NCBI GenBank assembly: GCA_015680685.1
Contig: MNCI01035130.1
Location: forward strand, 725,403 to 789,402
Source of the DNA: Gnetum montanum
Taxonomy: Eukaryota > Streptophyta > Gnetopsida > Gnetales > Gnetaceae
Length of the DNA: 64,000 bases
Reading direction: 5' to 3'
The translations under genes and the position numbers were made by a program. Positions within the stretch are counted from its first letter, which is position 1. Each line of letters begins with the position of its first letter. The notes beneath the pieces were generated by a model. That model saw only the letters and a program-made list of their open reading frames with translations. It did not search any database and had not been told where the DNA came from. Shown here in pieces: positions 1-11,323 of this stretch.

Positions 1-360
1 TTTTAGGATTTTTAAAATTTTTCTTTTCACAACCTATTTTATATTTGGATTCAACCTACATTATGGTTGATATTTAAGCTTAGTGGAAGGATTAATGTAT
101 ATGCAATGTTGGCATATACGAGCATTAATTCTAGTGATCTCATTATAAGACCACACAACTATTGTGAGTTATTTGTTTAGAACATTCAATATCTTTCTTT
201 TCTATTTTTTTGTAAGCTTTTCTTTTATGATTCCCATCTTATCTTTTTTAATAAATACATATTCTATTAACTCTTATAATGTTTTCAATTCAATTAGTTT
301 AGACATAGGTTCTTTTGGAATTTCCAATTCTTTACAATTATTATCTTCTTCTTGTATATG
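1..360 (-). pseudogene. Start of gypsy reverse transcriptase (broken, runs off edge)
   Basis: Minus-strand translation shows the conserved stretch that precedes plant gypsy RT. First comes KLIELKTL, then LTKK...KILNVLNK, then VVWSYNEITRINA, and finally a stretch ending LNPNIK-VVKRKI. In intact relatives this reads roughly as an acidic linker, the 'AIGWS' block, and the RLNP...VKKEI entry to the RT fingers. Several stops break it. The catalytic region is outside the window. The order after protease (690-930) and gag (2300-3190) fits one element. Confidence 0.7.
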
Positions 361-689
361 TTCTTCTTAGAAGAGTTGTTGTTGTACATTCTTGATCTTA
401 TCCAACTTCTCTATGTAGGAGTTAGTAAGTTTTTCTTTTTATTATTAAAATTATAAATTTACAACTTTCATCTACTATGAGCAATTGGGTGTCTTTCTTT
501 TTAGTGGCTACTATGTCTAGGTAATTTTGCACATACACTATTTTTATACATAAATTGTGTGATGTGATATTCTTCCATCCCATTGTTCAATCTCTACATA
601 TAATTGCATCTTATATTTTTCTACGTAATGCATGGAACTCTTTTTTCCCTAATGTATTCATGATTATTATATTTGAAAGTTTCAAAGAA

Positions 690-930
690 CAACTGTCAAA
701 TTCTAAGTTTAGCATCAATGGTGCTTAGTTAAGCCTTTCCCATAATGATGGGAAACTCCTCTTCGTAGATATCTACATGGATTATCAAGAAATTAGCCAA
801 GTAGGATCACCTAGTGATGGTGGTCATAATGTTCTTCACTTATCTGAAAGGAACAATAATGAACTAATTTATAATCTCTAATTTAATGTTGCACATTTTA
901 ACTAGTGATAGGTTTCATACTTTGTACATC
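690..930 (-). pseudogene. Retropepsin remnant of the left gypsy element
   Basis: The minus strand encodes a block containing EEFPIIMGKA and STIDAKLRI. This matches the C-terminal retropepsin signature of plant gypsy elements, usually close to PIILGRPFLAT followed by an 'I-D/A' strand. The N-terminal active-site Asp block is not clearly readable. Stops interrupt it, so no functional protease is expected. Confidence 0.6.
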
Positions 931-2299
931 TTTTAGGATAACAAATTAACTCTAGAAGTTAAATTTAAAAGAGTTTTACATGATGCATGTTTTGCAATAT
1001 ATAAATAAATTAGGAGGCTCATAGGATTATTTCTTTTCTTAGGAAGGTTTCCTACTTTAATCTAATCTGTAATAGCATGGGTTTATATGATAATGTGTAC
1101 ATTAATAATTTGGTTTGAAAGTGACTCTTGAAGAATATTAGAGGATGTTAGTGATGGTATGGATTTTATAGCCATTGATGCTTTTGTGGATTTAGATGGA
1201 CTAGTAAGCCTAAAGCAAGGATGTTTCCAAGGCTTGTACTTAAACTACTTGAATTATTATCTACTTGTAATTTAATAGTTTAAGTAGCATTTCTTTATTG
1301 CAGTTGTGGAGGAATCTTACCTTACATAGGTGGAGTAGGTGGCAGAAGATTTGGAGCATGTGATTAGAAGTGTTAATGAATATGAGAAGTGTATGATGGA
1401 GATTTAGTCTACATAGTGATGGGTTTATGAAACTTAGAAGGATGGTAGTAATGAGTAAGAGCTTGGTTGGTAGAGCCACCTGAAGCCACATGCTACTAAA
1501 CATGATATCCATATGGGTTCAACTTCTTGTAGGGATACTGTTGACTATATTGTGGCATCCCTAATGAGTATGAATTTCATCTTTATTGTTGATAGTACTT
1601 CCAAGGTTGCAATGAAGCCCTAATAGGATAATATTATTGTTGATGATAGGGTTGTTGATAGTTGTCCTACAGATAAAATAACATTCTGGGTATTTGACAT
1701 TTTACAAACTTTGGATTTAAAGTATAGAATCAAAGATCTTGAAGATTTGACATAAATGGATAAAAATCCTTTTAGATGTTCATATTAGTATATGTCACAA
1801 TCTTCATCATCTAAATGAAGCTTTGCAACCTTTGTAATTATAGACATTTTCTCTTTGTGTTGGTGGTAGTTATTTTCTATGTCCTCTTTCTTTCTTTTAT
1901 CTTTATCCTTAGCTCGAACAAAATCCATTTTTCCTTCCATAATGGATTGAAATTTCAATTAGAATTATTCTCTAGTGGTAGTTATTTTATATTTCCTCTT
2001 TCAATTTTGATTGAAATTTCTCATCAATATAGTTCCATATTTTTTCTATCTTTGCTAAAATTTTGATAATAGATTTTTGAATATACAAGGTATTTAACTT
2101 GATCACTTCTTCTAAGGGTGCTTCTTCCTCCTAATCATAAAGATGAACCCCCTTTTTATGGAGAGATGGATCTCTATTTTACTTTACATTTTCTTGGTTC
2201 AATCGTTCTTCTTCTTTTTCTACTTGATCAATGAGTCTTTGGATCCGATGGACTCTCATTTCTAATAACCTTTCCTGGAATTAAACCTCAAGGGTCTTT

Positions 2300-3191
2300 C
2301 TAGTTTTATTTGTGGATCCATCTATGATGTCTTAACTATTTCCTTTGAGAAAATCCATGTCTTAAAAATTTGTGCAATAGAAAATAATATCTTCCAAAAG
2401 CTACATTAAGAGATTCATGGTTGCACTACTTCTACTCTTAAATTTGCTTTTTCAAGTTGAACACCTAGAAGCATGTTTGATATTTATCATTAAATAACTC
2501 TAGCATTGTCCTTGATTTTTGGATAGATTATAGTTCCAAGAATTAGTATAAGCTCTCTACTTCTTTAATGAGTGTCTTGGAGAATAGCTTAAGCTTCTAT
2601 CAATTATTCTCTCTATGTTCTACAAGACATAGGCATTATGGAAGGTTTGCAAATGATGTTGCGAATCTACATTGTAGCCTCCATCAAACTTGAAAATATT
2701 GTTTATGTTAATCCATTTGATGTGACTATTCTTATTATGTCTATTTAAAATATAAATAGCATTTCTTACATTAATCATGCTTCTAGTAACTAGAAGAGAT
2801 TCATCAGAATTATCATGTTTATCATAACCTTTGTAATGACCATGGTATCTTCTTAGCTATCTAGTATGCCTTTGTTCTTTTCTATGTCCTCAATCCTGGT
2901 CTCTATCTTTATCTTGTTTATCATTTCTACATTCAATTTTGTCATTATTTCTTCTATCATCTTTATTGGATCATCTATCATTAGGCCTTCTTTGTTGGTC
3001 ACAATCATCATCATTAGAGCTTGAAGATAAAGATGAAAAAGATGAGTGGAATTTGGGAGAAGCATGCTCGCTTTCTCTCTTGTCATGAACTCTTTGATTA
3101 TTCTTTGATGGATTTCTATAAGATTTAGGCCTAGATGTCCTCTAGGTATTGGGTCATGTTCTCTCTTTTTCTTGGTTTCTTGTAAAGACAA
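2300..3191 (-). pseudogene. Gag remnant of the left gypsy element
   Basis: The minus strand contains FKFDGGYNVDSQHHLQTFHN at about 2730-2640, matching the capsid block of Athila/Tat Gag (typically '..YDGTTDP..HLQTFHNA..'). A longer open stretch at 2853-3191 lies upstream in the same element and is rich in charged residues (TRIEDIEKN). It is probably the N-terminal or linker part of Gag. Downstream, stops and short frames continue to about 2300. No zinc knuckle could be read. Confidence 0.6.
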
Positions 3192-3789
3192 AACAAAACC
3201 ATGGATTTTTTACATTATTTACATTGAAGGAAGGATAATTTTGGCAATTGGATCTACTTGAGTGATAATATGTGTTTTCATTTTTTTAATATGATATCAA
3301 TGAGATGGTAGGACTCTTTTCCTCTGATACTTGAAGAAGGGTTTTTATGAAGTGATCTTTCTAAGGTTTGACCTTAGTGGACTAGTAAATTTTAGATAGT
3401 TCATTAGCTATCTTGTAATCAATGGGAGTTACTTTGAGTCCAACTTTTATCAATGTTTTCATGAGCATTGATGGAGTTGAACAATCATATGGAAATACAA
3501 TGTTATCTTTTAGGTCCTTCCATTACATCTATTCATTTAGGTGAATTCCTCATAATAAGGGTTTGATGTTGGTAAACTATTTTAACTTGATAGGATACAT
3601 CATCCCTGCTCTTGGTTGTTCTGTAACATCCCTTTATAGAATCATAAACAAATAGAGAATTTGATCTATGAGAAGAAGACATTTTGAATTATTTTAGGCA
3701 CCTTAATAAGATAATATTATTTCTTAATTAATATTAGTTAATAACATCAATCATCAATGATTTAAAGTAACTTAGATTACTAGTACTAG

Positions 3790-3807
3790 TCTTTAGCAAT
3801 AACGCCA
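3790..3807 (-). other. Primer-binding site, tRNA-Asp type
   Basis: The minus strand reads TGGCGTTATTGCTAAAGA. Against the classical Athila/Tat site TGGCGCCGTTGCCGGGGA it differs at seven positions, and every difference is C to T or G to A. It lies directly next to the LTR end (about 3808-3810) and upstream of gag on the same strand. Confidence 0.75.
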
Positions 3808-4620
3808 TATATGAGTGGCAAGTGTTCCCTATGCCCAACCATACAAATCATAAGTATTCATGAATGACTTGGTTGTATTTTGTAAACTGTACTATTAGTA
3901 CACCTAGATCATTAATTGTGATTATAGGTTATTATCTTCCTAGTTATACTCATGTGGTCCTTAGTGTGGTCCTTAGCTATATTAAAATTTTAAAATTTTA
4001 TCTATTTGAACCGATGTTTGGAAATTAAAGTCTATTCTATCCTATGAGATGAGAATCCATTCATAATGTATCATATACATCCTAAACTTACGTTAACATT
4101 GCTAGATGACCAAGTGTTCATTGTTGGGTGTACTAAGTGATACACTATTGGGATTACCAAACATTAATGTATTTATGCTTAAAGTTCGTTATCCTCATTT
4201 TGTGTAATTAATATGAATGCAAACATACATAGTTAACTATGTTCACATGAATTAAATGGGTAAAGAAATTAAATTGCAAGTAAAGAAATATTAAGTTAAG
4301 TCTATGTTGCATCAACATATTAGTGTTGACTTATGGTTCATCAACTAGCATTATACAAAGTAAGTATTTTTTTTCAAGTTGAGAAATACATTTGAAAGAA
4401 TGTAAATTTCTATGATATTTGATTACTAACTAAAATTTCTTCAATTTTAGTCTCAACATAAAATTACAACTTTGTAAGTCTAAGATTTCTGTCAAATGTT
4501 TTTTGAATATTATAATGAAGACACTAAAAATTATCAATTCCTAAATATTAAAGGTGAGGTCTAATAGAATACTTCGATGATAAAAAAATTAGTAAAATAA
4601 CATATTTTAGGGGGCACTTT
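3808..4620 (-). repeat. 5' LTR of the left Athila/Tat element (same family as solo LTR K)
   Basis: The reverse complement of about 3808-4250 aligns in patches with the last 480 bp of solo LTR K (6230-6710). Shared patches include the stretch ending TTGCCACTCAT at the LTR terminus, a 'CTTGGTAATCCCA' patch and an 'AGGACCACAT' patch. The end abuts the primer-binding site. The outer boundary is uncertain. No gene is seen in 3192-4620 apart from leader and LTR. Confidence 0.55.
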
Positions 4621-4629
4621 ATTCTAATA

Positions 4630-4815
4630 TTCTTAATATCATATTTTACTTTTATTTCTAATAATAGGTGGTTTAACTAGTTAGCTCATTGTCATGTTAG
4701 ATAAGAGATTGCTAGTTTCAATAATACTTTAAACATCATTATATTCTTCTAATGTATCAAGTTGGCTATATATCTTAAGGTGTACTTATAGTCATTCTTT
4801 TAGATTCTAATACCC
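4630..4815 (+). repeat. tRNA-like SINE-type repeat, copy 1
   Basis: About 130 bp here align with 11605-11720: AGGTGG, a GTTAGCTCATTGTC patch, GTTAGATAAGAG, then an AGTTTCAAT patch, followed by a shared CTTCTAATG tail. The better copy has A-box-like and B-box-like pol III promoter motifs, so a tRNA-derived SINE head is likely. No target duplication was found. The rest of 4815-5310 is AT-rich with no gene seen. A second tRNA-like patch may lie at 4985-5050. Confidence 0.35.
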
Positions 4816-5315
4816 TCCCCTTCAAAAAATTATTTTCTTCTTTTTCTATTTGGTGTTATGATTTCATCAATAGAATTGCTTTATCTAGACTTATCTTTTC
4901 CCATGCATATGTTAAAAAAAATAGCTAACAAAGCAAAACTATCTTCATCTAATAAGAATAATATTAATTGCACACAATGGAGTAACGTATTTGCCAAAAC
5001 ACTCATGTCTTAGTTAGAGGCTTGTGGGTTGAATTCCTATCTTTCTTATAGGTATGAGTGGAATAGCCATGTAGTGAAACACACTTGTTTAGTCGGTTAC
5101 ATTGACCCTATTGTGGTGAAGGGGTTATGCTATCAACTCCTAAGAGGCAAAGTAATGAGGATGCAAAATAGATACCACCATATTTTTATATCTAGTCTTT
5201 CTACAAATGTTAATCTTTTACCATAACTTTCTATTGCTCTCTCAATGCTTTTTTCTATTTAAGTTTAAGCATAAATGTTGATAGTGATGTAAAAGTTATT
5301 AGGGTGAATATTATT

Positions 5316-6730
5316 TATCATGTTTCCATTTCCAAATGGTGCTACTCTATAAAAAAGATAGTGTTTTTTTATAATAAATATTATAATTATTATATTAAGA
5401 TCCATAATGATGCATTGTAATAATAGGCATGTCTCTTGAGATGAACTTTAGGGATTTAACCTTAGATATTTATACTTGGGCATTTGAGGTTGTATTAGCA
5501 TAGAGTTGCAGAGCTGATAATTGTATGTAATAAGTATTGGGTGAAGCAGAACATGAAGGTAATTGGTCATCACTTATGATTAGTAATAGGCCTAACCATG
5601 GTGGTAGTGTTGGATTGTCCCTAAGGGATAGAAGGTGATGGAAGATAACCATAAGGAAGCCTTTGAGCATGATGCAGATATACTATTCTACATTAATAAA
5701 GAATTATTCTCATTTTTCTTCTAAAATTTTCTTATTATTTTCTTTATGCATAATGTCAAATGTAACCTATATTTGACATTTACGATAACATCTAGTGATG
5801 AATCATGGTTTGCCAGGTGCTGATATTGGACCCTTGTTATCGGATCCTTGTTATCGGATCCTTGTTATCAGGTATAACATATCATGTTTGATGAGTCCCG
5901 ATATTGGACCCTCGATATTGGGTACATGATATTGTGGCTTGAAAAGCGATATCAGATAGATGATATTGTGGTTTTCGTGTGAGCCTATAAATACATAATG
6001 GGGTCATGGAAAAGTGATAGGAAGTTAGTATTAGAGTAGGATCTTTTTATCAATTTTTCCTCTCAACCCTTTTTCTCCCAGTGCAAGCTCACAGTGTGAT
6101 GATTGTAATTGTATGACACCTTTATTCGAGTGTGATGTACTTGGACATGCACATGATCAGAAATAAAGATTGAGATTACTTCATCATTGCAGCATTCACT
6201 TAGTTTTAGTTGTTTAATTATTATTTAATACTTTCATAATTAATATCTCTCACCCTCATTTCCTATCCCTATTATTAAATGTGGAATGAGTACAACTTAA
6301 TCACGAGCATTTAAGTGGGACTACTTTGTATCACAGTAGCGTACCTAGGACATGCACTTGGTAATCCCAGTGGTAGTACACGAGGTCCAAGATGTGTACG
6401 AATGATTAAGGATGGATACTCATCGCACTTAGGCTAGCTTAGACTCTCTTCACCCTTTTCCTATTAGGTTAATCAAAGTTATTTCCATTGCCTCTAGGAG
6501 TAGAACTAGCTTAGGACCACATCATACACCTCACTCTGGACCAAACCATACATGAAAAAGCAAATACTAGTCTAGGTGGGAAGACAACGAACTACGATCA
6601 ATGTGTAACTATCTAAATACCACAACTAGCCCATTTGTGGAGTTTGACCAAATTATGCATGAATGATCATATTCATATGGTTGAGTGTAGGGGTACCTTG
6701 CCACTCATCATCTAGGAACAAGATGTTAGA
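5316..6730 (+). repeat. 5' LTR of J, interrupted by solo LTR K
   Basis: The LTR begins TATCATGTTTCC (decayed from TGTCA or TGTAA) and runs to 5795, then resumes at 6716 and ends GATGTTAGA at 6730. It aligns throughout with the 3' LTR at 10828-11318. The shared landmarks are CCAAATGGTGCT near the start, GGTTGTATT(A/G)GCAT in the middle, and GCATAATGTCAAATGTAA near the end. Confidence 0.75.
5796..6710 (+). repeat. Solo LTR K nested in the 5' LTR of J, target duplication TCTAG
   Basis: The 915-bp insertion starts TGATGAATCATGG and ends CCACTCATCA, with TCTAG exactly on both sides (5791-5795, 6711-6715). Removing it restores the J LTR end seen at 10828-11318. Inside are a plant TATA box (TATAAATA, 5986-5993), an AATAAA signal (about 6162) and three copies of a 14-bp unit CTTGTTATCGGATC near 5833-5875 in U3. 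Its last 480 bp match, in reverse orientation, the LTR next to 3808. It is therefore a solo LTR of the Athila/Tat family. Confidence 0.8.
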
Positions 6731-6750
6731 TTTGGTATTAGAGAAAACCA
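6731..6750 (+). other. Primer-binding site of J, initiator tRNA-Met type
   Basis: TTTGGTATTAGAG directly follows the LTR end. The usual plant site is TTTGGTATCAGAGC. The same context (TTTGGTATAAGAGAAAATCATGA) follows the 5' LTR of element G at 21367, so both families share the leader start. Confidence 0.7.
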
Positions 6751-8170
6751 TGACCTAAAGGCCAATCAAAATTAAGGGTTGTTTACAATTTAACTATAAA
6801 TCATGGAGCCATGATCAAAGCATATCTTCATATCACCATTATATGTACCTTATGTTTGAGATAATCCATGTAAACTAGAAGATACCATTCTGGAAATTTT
6901 CATGAATAATTTAGTTTAGACCATATATTTATAAGAGAACTACAAACATGCATCATGTTCAAGATGGACTCCACTAACCAACAAGATTCATTCATAGTAA
7001 CTTCCATGGATATTAGTGATAAAGAGATCTTATTACACTTCAAAGAAGGTACATTAATTTTAAGAAAGATAAGGATATACTAATCTAGATAACTCATACC
7101 CATCTTATAGTATTGTTAGAATGTTAATTAATTAAGGTTATTATCAAGTTCTTTCTAGGAGGTTAATAACTATGGAATGAGTTAACCTTGTCTTGTTTGA
7201 AACTTATTATTCCTAAATACCTCATCCATGGAACTTGGCATTACTCATGTTTATCTAAGACCTATGCATTGGTAAGTTTAAGGAGGATAGCCTAATCATA
7301 AGATTGTCTCATCCTATGTAACTAGTAAGGGTTATAATCATGAGATCCATAGGGAAAGCAATACTTACTGGGTAATGTTATCTTACTTTGCTTATTAGTA
7401 CTTTTCTACAGTATAACCATGATCTGAGAGAATAGACCTACATCACACTTGCAAAATTATAAAGGCATATGTGTTACATTTGTATTCAAGAGTTGGTATA
7501 TCATTTACAAGCAAATCCAAGTCATTTAGAAGTCCTCATGTCACTTATACATCAATCTAGTAATGTCAATTTAGTAAAATAGGCTATTTTGGTCCTTTCA
7601 AATTTTGAAGAATCAACTTAGTTTTTGGACTTTAAATGATGCCTATAGCATAGTATTCATAAGATGATTCAAACAATACTAATATTGTCCTTATCGAACT
7701 TATGATTTGGGAGATATCATTGTTTGAATTTTCTAGCTATGCATGCCTTAATAAAATAATATATTAATTAATTAAGTAATTAATTTTATTTAAAAACATA
7801 ATATTAAAATTTTAGAATTAGATATCAAACCTAGAACCTCCCCTTTCCCAAAATAAACTCTTATATAGCATTTGTCAAAAACCCTGCTAGTTGTAAAAGC
7901 TGCATATATGTACATATTTATGTTTCAAAAATACTTTTAAAAAATAAAAAAATTAAAATTATTTTCATTAGGAATTGGGTACATTATGGTTAACATGGTC
8001 ACATAGTTGACTAGGTTGTGCAGCTAGGTTGCATGATAGCAGGGTTGCAAGGCCCAGTTTTGTTATGATGCAGTCCACCTAGAGTAAGGCTCGATCACAT
8101 TGTTACATGGCCAAGCCATAACAATGCTAGGTTGTGGCAAGGCTTGATCACCTAGGCCCTAACTACTAAA
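6751..8170 (+). other. J leader, no gene seen
   Basis: This stretch of about 1.4 kb is AT-rich with no coding block or known domain in either strand that I could follow. From about 7990 it becomes similar in style to the G leader near 23640: TTGCATGATAGCAGGG here against TTGCATAGCAAAGCC in G. Confidence 0.4.
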
Positions 8171-8623
8171 TCCTTGGCACTATGCACCACATAAACCTTC
8201 ACCCTTCCATATACCATTACCATTCTACTACCCTCTTGTGCATCTTTATCCTCCTCTTTGCTATACTCACACATTATTACTATCCACACATTGCTACTTT
8301 ATTGCACATCATTTTCCTATTACCTTATGCTCCTCCTTTTTTTTGCTTTGTTGCTACCTCTACCCATTGACTTGTTGAGATGGTTGCTAGATTTGCCTCC
8401 TCTAGTCACTATTGGTATCATAGGATCCTACCTCCTTCAGCAACTATTGGTGTTAGTGGATGCTACCTTATTTGGTAGTTTTTGCCATTAGAAATTTTTC
8501 TATTCCATTAATTGGTGGGAAATGATAAAAAATATCATTTAATAAAAAATTTGAATTTGATGTTTAGGATGAAAAAATTTAAATACTAAAATGTGGCAAA
8601 TTTGATGAACTAGTCAAATTGAT

Positions 8624-8715
8624 GGGTTGTCTACAATTGGGATAAAAATTCTATAGTTAAGCATCCTTACCTTGGAGTAGTATTGGGATGAATGCCCTCT
8701 TGAGAAGTTTTCAAA
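8624..8715 (+). repeat. 5S rRNA-derived segment in J
   Basis: The stretch TATAGTTAAGCATCCTTACC, then GGAGTAGTATTGGGATGAATG, then CCCTCTTGAGAAGT lines up with the 3' two-thirds of plant 5S rRNA. That part holds the A-box (AGTTAAGC), the intermediate element (AGTAGTACTGGGATG) and the C-box (GGGTGACCTCCTGGGAAGTC). Changes are mostly transitions. It is degenerate and not a working 5S gene. Sequence downstream also resembles that after the better copy at 24897, so the two are related as a longer module. Confidence 0.65.
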
Positions 8716-9589
8716 AAGTCTCAAATTTTATGCCCAAACTTTTAAACTTTTCAAGCCATAACTCTTGATTCTTGAAGCCTTTTTTTATGAGTGAAGAGTC
8801 ATTTTGAGAATAATTAGATCTTCTGGATGCAATGGTCATAAAAGCCCCATGAAATTATAAAAATTAGTTTTTACTCCTTACCCAACATTATGCCTCAAGA
8901 TCCTTGGAGCCTAATTTGTCAGAACCTAGGCATACAATGTTTTTTTATAACATATGAATAGTTATTTCTAGTCATTTTTAGCCTTTTGAACCCAACTATA
9001 GGTTTAGATTGGTCATCCAAATATATGATAATTGGATGATGCCTTAGACAATGCCTTAAGAGTTCATAACTTAGACTAACTAATCATGCACAATAATTTA
9101 ATTATTAAGAGTCTAGGTAATGTAGCTAAATTGTTATTGATCCAATAAACTGATTAGTTAGTTGAAGAATCAATTGGTGAACTAGAACGATAAAAAAGAT
9201 GTATATCAATTTAATAAGCATCTAGACATTTGAGCAAACATCGAACATCATGAAGAATCATAATGTTATTCTTAAAAGATGTATGATACTCATGTGAAGA
9301 AATAACCTAGGAAAGAATTCAATGTTCCTATAAGGTCTCTAGCCAGGAAAAGAAAACATCCATTGTATTCCCCTTAAGCATTGGACTAGAATGAGTACCC
9401 ACATGTCTTGATAGAATTATAATATTTTAATGCTAATGTTCAATGCCTAGCAGAATGTTTTCCATAAGAATTATTATACTAATTTCAACTCAATTTAAAA
9501 ATTTTTGGATACAAAGGTCTTTATAAGAAAAAAGATTCTTGTTGAAGTTCTTTTTTTAAGTCATACAAATTAGCCTATTGTAAGAACAA

Positions 9590-10090
9590 CAATATGAATG
9601 GTTGCAGAATCTTTTACAAAGAAGTCATATTTAAGTTTGTACAAAGATTTAAATAGAAATTTGAAGATATAATTTTTGATATTTCAAAACCTGAAATCAT
9701 GGAAAAGAAGGAACAACCAAGATTCTAAAAAAGTCGCATAGTTTTAGAATTGATATTTAAAGTCCAATCACTAGTAGGATCTGTATGTATGATCAACATA
9801 CATTTAATTTTCAAATAAACATGTTTAGATGTTAGACTTTGTCAAGAGGATTACTTGATTAACCAAATTAAAGAAAACTTAAAGAATAAATTATTCCTAA
9901 CCCATAAAGAGTTTAACTAAGTACCATTGATCCTTTATGGAGATCTTAATACAAAAGTTGAAAGTAGTATTTATCAATTCTTAAAATATGGATGTTTAAA
10001 AGAATCCTTGGAAGAGGAACTTGATTTGAAGAAGATGTTTCCATCTGTCCACCATTGGCCAATGTATATTTTTCTTACTTTGAATCTTTA
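9590..10090 (+). pseudogene. Unknown decayed ORF inside J
   Basis: One plus-strand frame stays readable for about 165 codons with only four internal stops, at positions where Gln or Trp codons would be natural. Readable pieces include VIFKFVQRFK, KFEDIIFDISKPEIMEKKE, VPLILYGDLNTKVES and LDLKKMFPSVHHWPMYIF. The codon frame does not shift. I recognise no gag, pol or host domain. It could be a gag-like or additional ORF of J, or a captured host gene fragment. Short coding-like frames continue to about 10300. Confidence 0.4.
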
Positions 10091-10827
10091 GTAGATAAGT
10101 TAAATCCTAGAATTCAAGAATAGATGATGTTGATGAATAATAGTCATTATGAACCACAATTCACCAACTACTCTATCATGACTACTGAAGATGAGTCAAC
10201 ATCATTCATCATTGAGATCTTGGACAATATTTAGTATAGTGCCTAATTCTTTCAAGTTACCAAGTTGCTAGAGTTAATCCCTAAGGAAGATATTGAGAAA
10301 CATGATTAATCCTTATGATCCCCAATAAGGCCATCTAATCATATACCCCTTATGGTAGAACTACAACTACTTCTATTAATTCTTGAGGTTGATCAAGATT
10401 AGGAAGACTCTTCACCATACTTTTATTCATAATATTCTTATTTTTTCTCATTGTTTAATTTATATTTTAATTGGGTAGGTATATATCTTATGGTAATATA
10501 AGTTAAAAATAAGGATTTGAACTACCTTGACTTGGGTAAATACATATTAATTGCATTTTATGTGATGCTAGTTAGGACTAGTGATTGGTGCTTGGTAGAT
10601 CTTTAATTTAGCTCTTATGACTACCTTTAGAGAATGAGGTAGGTACTGATAAAATAAGATTTAATTCCCACATATTCTTCGTAATTAGATTTTGTTTGCA
10701 GAACAAGTAGGATAATATTAGGATATTTAACCTCATGTCAAAAAAAAAGAAATAAAAGTATTAGAGTTAGAGAAAGATCACTAATGTGAGCTTGTTCAAT
10801 GATGCATGAAACCTAATGGGGATAGAT

Positions 10828-11318
10828 TATCATATCCTCATTCCCAAATGGTGCTGCTTCATAACAAAGATACTATTCATTAAAGAAAATATTGTAATTA
10901 TTGTAATAATATTTAAAAAGACACATTGTAATAATGAACCTATTTCTCAAGATAACCTTTGGAGGCTTGATTTGAGGTATTTATACATAGTCATTAGAGG
11001 TTGTATTGGCATGGAGTTATGGAGTGGATAAATGTGAGTAAAAAGTGTCAGGTGAAGTAAGATAGAAAGGTGGCTGACCATCCCATTTAGCTAGTTATAG
11101 GCCTAATATTGGTTGTAGTGATAAATTGCCTCTAAGAAATAGATGTTGAAGGAAGGTAATGCCAAGGAACCCTTAAAGAATGACTTGAATACACTATTCC
11201 ACATTAATAAGCATTATTTTCATTTTCCTTGCATTTTCCTTATTATTTTATTTACGCATAATGTCAAATGTAATGTATATACAATGTTTTCCATGACATC
11301 TAAGAATGGGATGTTATA
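10828..11318 (+). repeat. 3' LTR of J
   Basis: It begins TATCATATCCTCATTCCC, ends GGGATGTTATA and is followed by TTATT, the target duplication. It is preceded by the polypurine-like AATGGGGATAGAT. The upstream 500 bp (10305-10827) matches, in inverted form, 54111-54690, so this is the true 3' end of the family. A third copy of this LTR lies inverted at 53579-54110. Confidence 0.75.
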
Positions 11319-11323
11319 TTATT

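Larger units (their letters stand above)
1..4620 (-). mobile_element. Athila/Tat-type Ty3/gypsy element, left part cut by window edge
   Basis: Reading the minus strand from right to left gives the expected order: LTR (about 4620 to 3808), primer-binding site (3807-3790), leader, gag (about 3190-2300), protease (about 930-690) and the segment that leads into reverse transcriptase (360-1). RT, RNase H, integrase and the 3' LTR would lie beyond the left edge. All coding parts carry frequent stops, so the copy is dead. The primer-site type points to the Athila/Tat lineage. The LTR's outer (right) limit is not visible; about 4620 is a guess from where K-like sequence fades. Confidence 0.7.
5316..11318 (+). 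mobile_element. LTR retrotransposon J, no recognisable pol, target duplication TTATT
   Basis: The element is bounded by two diverged LTRs of about 490 bp (5316-6730, split by solo LTR K, and 10828-11318). TTATT flanks it exactly on both sides (5311-5315 and 11319-11323). A primer-site match for initiator tRNA-Met follows the 5' LTR at 6731, and a purine run (ATGGGGATAGAT) precedes the 3' LTR. The LTR family is related to that of element G. Subtracting K and its duplicated 5 bp, the element is about 5.1 kb. Its 4.1-kb interior shows no gag, protease, RT or integrase. It holds a CT-rich block (about 8170-8490), a 5S-rRNA-like segment (8624-8715) and an unknown decayed ORF (9590-10090). It looks like a non-autonomous derivative mobilised by G-like relatives. 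Confidence 0.75.

Noticed and set aside
3612-3640. LTR start TGTAACATCCC on the plus strand
   Set aside because: It lies in the leader of the minus-strand element between primer site and gag, with no partner or target duplication.
8182-8491. Plus-strand frames with many hydrophobic residues, membrane-protein-like
   Set aside because: The hydrophobicity comes from a CT-rich tract. No start context, no domain, and the stretch belongs to the J leader module.
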